Shown in pieces: positions 1 to 5,384 of a DNA stretch of 9,008 nucleotides. Within the stretch, counting starts at the first letter, position 1, and every line of letters starts with the position of its first letter. The DNA is from an uncultured Fretibacterium sp. (GTDB lineage: Bacteria; Synergistota; Synergistia; Synergistales; Aminobacteriaceae). The notes under the pieces are model-generated. The model did no database searches. It had not been told where the DNA came from and saw nothing but the letters and a program-made list of their open reading frames with translations. The position numbers and the translations under genes are program-made. The stretch spans positions 1 to 9,008 of the forward strand of contig CALGGR010000187.1 of the NCBI GenBank assembly GCA_937915755.1. The letters are read 5' to 3'.

Positions 1-59
1 CACATATAAATACTCTGTTACAGAGGTTATGTTAATTGTGAAGACAGGTTCTGAAATAT

Positions 60-827
60 ATGGCCAAGTTCGCCGGACTTTTTACCGCGGATGAAATTGT
101 GCAAGAGGCACTTGCACAAATCACATGGTATCACCACATCGCTCTAATGGACAAAGTAAAAGACCGCGAGCTTTATCTTTGGTATGCGCACAAAACCGCA
201 GAGAACGGATGGTCTCGAAACGTCCTTGTTCATCAGATTGAGAGCGGCTTATATGCTAGACAGGTCACAGCTGAAAAGATCAACAACTTTGAGGATAGGC
301 TCCCCTCTCCGCAGAGTGAATTGGCTATTCAGACTATGAAGGATCCGTACATTTTTGACTTCATACCCTTCAAGGAAGACATGATAGAAAGGGATATTGA
401 GGACGCTATGGTTCGTGATGTGACTAAGCTGCTCTTGGAGCTGGGAACCGGCTTTGCCTATGTTGGACATCAGTATCATTTGGTTGTTGGCGGAGAGGAC
501 TTCTATCTTGACCTTCTCTTCTACAACCTGACACTGCGCTGTTATGTTGTCATAGAACTCAAGACCGGCGAGTTTAAGCCGGAGTATGCGGGAAAATTAA
601 ATTTCTACCTATCCGCTGTTGACAGTCAGTTGAAGAAGGAATGGGATAATCCTTCCATTGGATTACTCCTCTGCAAGAGCAAAAACAATGTGATAGCCGA
701 ATATTCCTTGCGAGATATTTCTAAGCCAATAGGGGTCAGCGAATACAGGGTAACGCAGGAGTTGCCTATCGAGTTGGAGAAACAGCTTCCTTCAGTGGAA
801 GACCTGAAAACTCGCATAGGTATGTAG
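60..827 (+). CDS. N-terminally truncated YhcG/DUF1016-type PD-(D/E)XK nuclease
   Basis: The 255-residue product matches the C-terminal two thirds of the YhcG (DUF1016) family, which joins an N-terminal winged-helix-like region to a PD-(D/E)XK nuclease and is common in restriction and defence islands. Visible are the family signature WSRNVLVHQIESGLY (51-65), the linker around LKDPYIFDF-like residues 93-101, and the nuclease core: D151 in DFYLDLLFY, E166-x-K168 in VVIELKTGEF, then AGKLNFYLSAVD. From memory of the family, full-length members run well over 300 residues, and the first ~90 are absent here. An in-frame TGA lies at 39-41, only six codons before the ATG, and no good ribosome binding site precedes it. 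The bases just upstream (ACAGGT then CTGAAATATATG) look like the family's TGFSxRNLKYM motif after a short frameshifting deletion. I read it as a decayed gene whose nuclease fold survives; functional status is unknown. Confidence 0.8.
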   Translation: MAKFAGLFTADEIVQEALAQITWYHHIALMDKVKDRELYLWYAHKTAENGWSRNVLVHQIESGLYARQVTAEKINNFEDRLPSPQSELAIQTMKDPYIFDFIPFKEDMIERDIEDAMVRDVTKLLLELGTGFAYVGHQYHLVVGGEDFYLDLLFYNLTLRCYVVIELKTGEFKPEYAGKLNFYLSAVDSQLKKEWDNPSIGLLLCKSKNNVIAEYSLRDISKPIGVSEYRVTQELPIELEKQLPSVEDLKTRIGM

Positions 828-987
828 AAGTTTCACTGCTTTATTATAATATTTTCAAAAAAAGTGCATACCATGAAAGAATTGAAATATTTTACACACG
901 TTCAGTATATCTAGTAAACATCGATCATATCAACAGAGACAGTTGAGAGCGGTGCTTAACATCGGAGTTTTAGAACGACAAGGCAAA

Positions 988-3186
988 TTAATTTTTCAGT
1001 TCGTCCAAGTGTTCTTGAGCTTCTTTGTTTCCTTGAGCCGCTGCTTTCTCATACCATTCTATCGCTTTGACATAATCTTGCTCTACTCCCTCTCCATATT
1101 GGTACATGTAGCCTAGATTATTTTGCGCATCTATGTCTCCTTGAGCTGCAGCCTTTTCGTACCATTCTATCGCTTTTGTGTAATCTTGTTCTACTCCCAA
1201 GCCTTCAGCATACATACAACCTACGTGATATTGAGCGATCGAATACCCTTGAGCTGCTGCTTTTGAATACCACACCATTGCTTTTGTGTAATCCTGTATT
1301 ACTCCCAAGCCCTCATCGTACATATAGCCAAGACTATCTTGCGCAGAAGCATTGCCACTCTCGGCGGCTTTTGAGTACCATTCTATAGCTTTTGCGTAGT
1401 CCTGTTCTACTCCCTCACCATCATAATACATATCGCCGAGAGTAATTTGTGCTTCAACATTGCCGGTAGCAGCAGCCTTTGAACACCATTCTATTTTTCG
1501 CAATTCTTTCAATCGTTTTTTAGCATCAGAATTTCCTTGCGTAGCGGCTTTTGAATACCATTCCCTTGCTTTCAAGTAATCTTGTTCTACCCCTCCTTCA
1601 CCATATTGGTACATATATCCAATACTATTTTGCGCATCGGCGTTGCCGCTAGCGGCAGCTTTTGAGTACCATTCCATTGCTTTTGCGTAATTTCGCTTTA
1701 CCCCTTCACCATATTGGTACATATATCCAAGAGCGAATTGCGCATCTGTGTTCTCGTTAGCGGCGGCTTTCTCATACCACAACATCGCCTTTATGTAGTT
1801 CTGTTTTACTCCTTCACCGTTTTGGTACATATATCCGGCATTAAATTGTGCTTCCGCATCGCCACTAGCGGCAGCTTTTTCATACCACTCTATTTTTCGT
1901 AATCTACGCAATTGTTTTTTAGCATCATCATTTCCTTGAGCAGCGGCTTTCTCATACCAATCAATCGCTTTTGCATCATCTCGTTCATCATATTGGTACA
2001 TATAGCCAATATAAAATTGAGCCTCTGCATTACCATTCAATGCAGCTTTTTCGTACCAATCCATAGCTTTTGTGTAATCACATTCTACACCCTTACCATG
2101 CTCATACATATAGCCAAGGTTACACTGTGCCGAGGCGTTACCATTCTCTGCAGCTTTTGAGTACCATTCCACGGCCTTGGAATTATCTTGGTCTACTCCT
2201 AATCCCTCTTCACATAAAGCACCAATAAGATTCTGTGCACGAGCATTATTATTTCTGGCAGCCTTTTCGTACCATTCTATCGCTTTTACGTAATCCTGCT
2301 CTACTCCCTCACCATCTTGGTACATATAACCAACCTTAAATTGCGCTTCCGCAATACCATTAGCAGCGGCTTTCTTGTACCACGCCATTGCCTTTATATA
2401 ATCTTGTTCGACCCCCAGTCCTTCATAATACATATAACCAAGACGATTTTGTGCAAAAGCATCGCCGTTACTAGCGGCTTTTTTATACCATTCTATCGCT
2501 TGAGTATAATTCTGAATATCGTAGTATATGTCCCCGCGATAAAATTGCGTCCTGCCTTCGTATCGCCTTTTATTCACAAGGTAAAGGCTATACCACACAA
2601 GTACTCCGATCATAGTAACGATAGCAACTGCCATCGATGTGAGCCTAATAGCTTTTCTCCTTCTTTCTCGCTCCTCGTATGACACAAATTTATCCAAATT
2701 TAGCTCCAGCATCGTAGCTACCACTCTGAGAAACGCCTCACGCTCACCAAACTTTGTCAAATCCACCCCAAGCAATTCATATTCCCTTGGAAGATTCCGA
2801 ATTGCTGACGGGAAACATTCAGAAGCCTCGTCCGCTGAGTGTGGTATACCGTCAATAATTAGCGGCACAATGCGACATCTTCTGCCGATCTCAATGAAAT
2901 GTGCGATCTCTGCGTTAACATGTTTAGAATTTGCGCTATTTGGCGAACAAACGACAATCAAATAATTCGAACTATCTAGGTTCTTCTGCAAAACTTCTTC
3001 TGTTGTAGCAAGATTTGATTCACCAAGAAATATTGGCTTTAAATTCTTCGGAAGTGTTGGGTATGATCTCTGCAATTTGGACGGCAGACGATAACGTTGA
3101 AGCATTGTCTTCAATCTTTTCGCAAGCTCTTGATCCTTATGGCTATAACTTATGAACGCAAAATATTCAAAACCTGTATCTTTCAT
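988..3186 (-). CDS. Membrane TIR-Sel1 repeat protein A (long paralogue)
   Basis: This 732-residue protein has an N-terminal TIR domain (about 7-165, opening YFAFISYSHKDQ), one membrane helix (about 183-204) flanked by basic residues, and 15 Sel1-like repeats (227-732, consensus KAxEWYxKAAxxGNAxAQxxLGYMYxxGxGVEQD). Bacterial TIR domains commonly cleave or cyclise NAD+ in defence; the likely catalytic glutamate is E93 in HVNAEIAHF. Compared with its paralogue next door, the segment after strand B is shorter and altered (FLGESNLATTEEVLQ against FFDESNL..GGSLQES), so NAD binding may be changed. If the TIR domain is cytosolic, the Sel1 superhelix lies outside the membrane, as in a sensor with an internal effector. 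The gene follows paralogue B after 52 bp. Its nearest purine-rich site (AGAGGAG, 3203-3209) sits 16 nt from the ATG, unusually far, and stops close the frame upstream. No clear terminator follows it. Confidence 0.9.
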   Translation of the reverse strand: MKDTGFEYFAFISYSHKDQELAKRLKTMLQRYRLPSKLQRSYPTLPKNLKPIFLGESNLATTEEVLQKNLDSSNYLIVVCSPNSANSKHVNAEIAHFIEIGRRCRIVPLIIDGIPHSADEASECFPSAIRNLPREYELLGVDLTKFGEREAFLRVVATMLELNLDKFVSYEERERRRKAIRLTSMAVAIVTMIGVLVWYSLYLVNKRRYEGRTQFYRGDIYYDIQNYTQAIEWYKKAASNGDAFAQNRLGYMYYEGLGVEQDYIKAMAWYKKAAANGIAEAQFKVGYMYQDGEGVEQDYVKAIEWYEKAARNNNARAQNLIGALCEEGLGVDQDNSKAVEWYSKAAENGNASAQCNLGYMYEHGKGVECDYTKAMDWYEKAALNGNAEAQFYIGYMYQYDERDDAKAIDWYEKAAAQGNDDAKKQLRRLRKIEWYEKAAASGDAEAQFNAGYMYQNGEGVKQNYIKAMLWYEKAAANENTDAQFALGYMYQYGEGVKRNYAKAMEWYSKAAASGNADAQNSIGYMYQYGEGGVEQDYLKAREWYSKAATQGNSDAKKRLKELRKIEWCSKAAATGNVEAQITLGDMYYDGEGVEQDYAKAIEWYSKAAESGNASAQDSLGYMYDEGLGVIQDYTKAMVWYSKAAAQGYSIAQYHVGCMYAEGLGVEQDYTKAIEWYEKAAAQGDIDAQNNLGYMYQYGEGVEQDYVKAIEWYEKAAAQGNKEAQEHLDELKN
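991..2508 (-). repeat. 15-unit Sel1 repeat array in three blocks
   Basis: The coding repeats have a 36-residue (108-bp) period. Units 1-6 occupy 2508-1894, units 7-10 occupy 1893-1495, and units 11-15 occupy 1494-991. Each block ends in a short unit of the type GNxxAKKxLxxLRK or GNKEAQEHLDELKN, which elsewhere caps a Sel1 protein. At both internal joins the cap runs straight into IEW(Y/C), skipping the usual YxKA. Unit 5 lacks the GEGV turn and unit 9 has one extra glycine. Confidence 0.9.
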
Positions 3187-3238
3187 AGTTAAATAAAGTC
3201 TTCTCCTCTATCATCGGCGGAATAGAAGTCCTTTAAAT

Positions 3239-4456
3239 TCATCTTATCAGACTTTTTTTTAATTTTTTCAATCGTTCCTGAGCATTTACATCTCCTTGAA
3301 CTTGAACTGTGGCTCTTTCGATCCACTCCTTTGCTTTTACATCATCCTGTTCTACTCCCTCACCGACTTGGTACATTGCGCCAATAATATATTGTGCCTC
3401 AGCCACACCATTAGCAGCAGCTTTCTCGAACCATTCCACTGCTTTGATATAATCCTGTTTAACTCCTTGACCAGCAAGGTACATAACACCAATCATACAT
3501 TGCGATGAAGCATCGCCATGCGCGGCAGCTTTTTTGTAATACGCCATTGCTTTTGCATAGTCCCGTTCTACTCCTTCACCGTATTGGTACATAAAGCCAA
3601 CAATGAATTGTGCTTCAGCCACGCCGTTAGCAGCAGCTTTCTTGTACCACACTATCGCTTTCATGTAATCTTGTTCGATCACCTCTCCTTCATAGTACAT
3701 AGCACCAAGCACGTATTGAGCTTCAGCGTTACCATTAGCAGCAGCTTTCTCGAACCACCCCACTGCACTGACATAATCGTGATTGGTATAATACATAGAA
3801 CCGCGTCTGAGCTGCGCGTCGCTCTCATATCGTTTCTTGTTCATATAATAAGCACTATACCAAATAATAGTTCCCACCATAATCACAACTGCTGCCGCTA
3901 TAGATCCAAGCCTAATAACTTTTCTCTTTCTCTCCTTTTCTCCATAAAACACAAACTTATCCAAGTTAAGTTCCAGCATTGAGGCTATGACTCTGAGAAA
4001 GGCATGTCGTTCTCCGAATTTCGTCATATCTACGCCTAGCAACTGTTCTTCTCTAGGCAAATTCCGAAGTGCCGACGGGAAACACTCCGTCTCGCCTCCA
4101 GAATATGGCACTCCTTCAATGATCAACGGCACAATATGACTCTTTCGGCCAATCTCAATGAAGTGCTTAACTTCGTCATTCACGTATTCTGACTTCGCGC
4201 TATTCGGCGAGCAAATCACTATCAGATAATTCGAGTTGTCCAGATTCTTCTGCAACGATTCCTGCAAACTTCCTCCAAGGGCCACAAGGTTAGATTCATC
4301 AAAAAATATAGGCTTCAGGTTCTTCGGTAGTGCGGGGTAAGACTTCTGCAATTTTGACGGCAAATTATAGCCTTGAAGACGCTTCTTCAGCCTCTTCGCT
4401 ATTTTCTGATCTTTGTGACTATAACTTATGAATGCAAAATAGTCGAACTTTTTCAT
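3239..4456 (-). CDS. Membrane TIR-Sel1 repeat protein B (short paralogue)
   Basis: This 405-residue protein has the same plan as paralogue A: a TIR domain (about 4-165, FDYFAFISYSHKDQ), a membrane helix (about 184-205) and five Sel1 units (228-401) ending in a charged tail. Its TIR loop looks canonical: FFDESNLVALGGSL (51-64) matches the usual bacterial pattern of D-E, Leu, then Gly-Gly before the next helix. The candidate catalytic glutamate is E95 in YVNDEVKHF. It is therefore the more likely active NADase of the pair (inference). The ATG overlaps the stop of the upstream Rpn-type gene as ATGA (4453-4456), and no good ribosome binding site is visible inside the upstream gene's end, so translation is probably coupled. 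Residues 1-240 align without difficulty to paralogue A, apart from a four-residue gap, which shows a tandem duplication. Confidence 0.92.
   Translation of the reverse strand: MKKFDYFAFISYSHKDQKIAKRLKKRLQGYNLPSKLQKSYPALPKNLKPIFFDESNLVALGGSLQESLQKNLDNSNYLIVICSPNSAKSEYVNDEVKHFIEIGRKSHIVPLIIEGVPYSGGETECFPSALRNLPREEQLLGVDMTKFGERHAFLRVIASMLELNLDKFVFYGEKERKRKVIRLGSIAAAVVIMVGTIIWYSAYYMNKKRYESDAQLRRGSMYYTNHDYVSAVGWFEKAAANGNAEAQYVLGAMYYEGEVIEQDYMKAIVWYKKAAANGVAEAQFIVGFMYQYGEGVERDYAKAMAYYKKAAAHGDASSQCMIGVMYLAGQGVKQDYIKAVEWFEKAAANGVAEAQYIIGAMYQVGEGVEQDDVKAKEWIERATVQVQGDVNAQERLKKLKKSLIR
3254..3775 (-). repeat. Five-unit Sel1 repeat array of paralogue B
   Basis: Four full 36-residue units (starting at residues 228, 264, 300 and 336) are followed by a terminal short unit (372-401) ending GDVNAQERLKKLKK. 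This terminal cap is the counterpart of the cap-like segments found inside, and at the end of, the longer array in paralogue A. Confidence 0.85.
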
Positions 4457-4626
4457 TGGAATGAATTACCTGAGTACTGTCCTGTGTTCCAGCCTGTTAT
4501 CGCTGATGCCTTCGGTGCAGGCATTCCATCAGCTACAAGTCTCTCATATATCTCGCGTTGCATGTGCCGTTCTCCCGCCGCAAATTTCTCTGCCCCGATC
4601 TCGTCTTCTCTTGTCAATAGTTTCAT
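4453..4626 (-). CDS. Predicted in-frame small product of the Rpn gene (RpnS-like)
   Basis: Methionine 217 of the Rpn-type gene is preceded by GGAGGAG (4640-4634) with an ideal 7-nt spacer, a better ribosome binding site than the one before the full-length GTG start. Initiation here would give the C-terminal 57 residues (MKLLTREDEIGAEKFAAGER and on) as a separate protein. In E. coli, Rpn genes are known to make such a C-terminal small form from an internal start, and it inhibits the toxic full-length nuclease. Whether that holds here is inference, and the AGG AGT codons could be kept for the protein sequence (WRSEFM) instead. Confidence 0.5.
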   Translation of the reverse strand: MKLLTREDEIGAEKFAAGERHMQREIYERLVADGMPAPKASAITGWNTGQYSGNSFQ

Positions 4627-5274
4627 AAACTCACTCCTCCATTCCGTATTTTCCTTTGCTTCCCTAACCTTCTCGTCCAGCGTCTTGATGAACGAGTCTT
4701 CGCTCACCTTGTTCTTTCCCACAAAGTCCAAGAATCTTTTCAGTTCCGGACTAACATCGTTCAACCTTCCCTTTGTGTTCAGATACACAGTATAAGCCCC
4801 GTCACCAAGTGCAATGCTCTTGTCTTCTGTGCAGTAGTTCTGGAAGCTATACATGTGCCGCCCTTTTCCGAAAGGGTCGAATGTGCAGATGAATATCACA
4901 TACGCATTCGGCAGCTCACCATAGTTCCCCGATTCCTTCAATGTATCCAAGTTCAGGCCGTCATAGCCGATCACAATATGGTACGCTCTCGGCCGCTTGC
5001 GCAAGTCATTCAGCTTCCGCTTCTGGGCTTCAACGTCAAAAATCTCCCGTGTTGTTCTCGTGAAAACGTCAAACCTTACTCCCCGAATGTTTAGTGCCAG
5101 CTTCTCTGCCTTCTGCGTCTCAATCGGCCTAATGTCGCTCACATCAAGATGTGGGAATATTCGATGGAGCATCTCCGCGCAGAGAGCAGTGTCGGACATT
5201 ATCTTGCAGAACAGAAAGTCATCCGCCAACGTCAGGTTTCGCCATTTATCTTCTCTTGAGCTCAGAACATTCAC
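4453..5274 (-). CDS. Rpn-family PD-(D/E)XK nuclease (putative transposase family)
   Basis: The 273-residue product matches the Rpn/PD-(D/E)XK transposase family, whose studied members are DNA endonucleases linked to recombination and, in E. coli, to anti-phage toxicity. Seen: the N-terminal signature NLTLADDFLFCKIM (13-26), the nuclease core with D69 (GVRFDVF) and E82-A-Q84 (FDVEAQ), the family block VIFICTFDPFGKGRHMYSF (126-144), and LGDGAYTVYLNTKG (156-169) followed by LKRFLDFV. The active-site residues are intact. The start is GTG at 5274: upstream the frame reaches a TGA before any ATG, and the nearby ATG (5270) is in another frame. AAGGA lies only 2 nt before the GTG, which is tight. The last four bases overlap the TIR gene (ATGA). 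A strong internal start lies at residue 217. Its placement between the RT fusion and the TIR genes suggests a defence role (inference). Confidence 0.9.
   Translation of the reverse strand: MNVLSSREDKWRNLTLADDFLFCKIMSDTALCAEMLHRIFPHLDVSDIRPIETQKAEKLALNIRGVRFDVFTRTTREIFDVEAQKRKLNDLRKRPRAYHIVIGYDGLNLDTLKESGNYGELPNAYVIFICTFDPFGKGRHMYSFQNYCTEDKSIALGDGAYTVYLNTKGRLNDVSPELKRFLDFVGKNKVSEDSFIKTLDEKVREAKENTEWRSEFMKLLTREDEIGAEKFAAGERHMQREIYERLVADGMPAPKASAITGWNTGQYSGNSFQ
4634..4640 (-). promoter_or_regulatory. Internal ribosome binding site in the Rpn gene
   Basis: GGAGGAG inside the coding frame (codons for W212-S214), 7 nt before an in-frame ATG at 4626. It is among the best Shine-Dalgarno matches in the window, next to the one before the integrase. 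Confidence 0.55.
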
Positions 5275-5298
5275 CTTCCTTTTTCGTTGTATTGTTTT

Positions 5299-5327
5299 AT
5301 TCTTTCAGAATCAGCCACAGATGTCAA
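5299..5327 (-). promoter_or_regulatory. Candidate promoter for the Rpn/TIR genes
   Basis: On the minus strand there is a perfect -35 TTGACA (5327-5322), a 17-nt spacer and AAGAAT (5304-5299, four of six matches to the -10 consensus). The predicted start falls about 18 nt before the GTG of the Rpn gene. It would let the Rpn and TIR genes be expressed independently of the RT fusion. The weak -10 keeps this tentative. Confidence 0.4.
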
Positions 5328-5346
5328 ACATCCATATATTGATGGA
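5320..5346. repeat. Two abutting small inverted repeats, operator-like
   Basis: GATGT-CAA-ACATC (5320-5332) is a perfect five-base palindrome centred on the candidate -35. It is followed directly by TCCAT-(6)-ATGGA (5331-5346). The overlap with the -35 suggests a repressor site, but arms this short can occur by chance. Confidence 0.35.
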
Positions 5347-5384
5347 ACCATTAGTCTAAAGTGCAAAAAAGCAATAATATCCCT

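Noticed and set aside
967..976. GTTTTAGAAC, resembling the start of a type II CRISPR repeat
   Set aside because: It occurs once, the following bases do not end in the expected AAAAC, and there are no spaced copies or cas genes.
828..987. Intrinsic terminators between the convergent YhcG and TIR-Sel1 genes
   Set aside because: A/T runs are present (for example near 855-865), but no GC-rich stem precedes them on either strand.
1176..3982. Several rightward open frames of 60-154 codons across the TIR-Sel1 genes
   Set aside because: They are antisense shadows of the repetitive Sel1 and TIR coding sequence, with no domains and no ribosome binding sites.
4373..5359. Rightward frames across the Rpn gene
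   Set aside because: They are antisense to a clearly conserved nuclease and show no recognisable protein features.
5275..5384. Possible group II intron domain V after the RT gene
   Set aside because: No GAGC/GUUC-type hairpin with an internal bulge is visible; only short inverted repeats are present.
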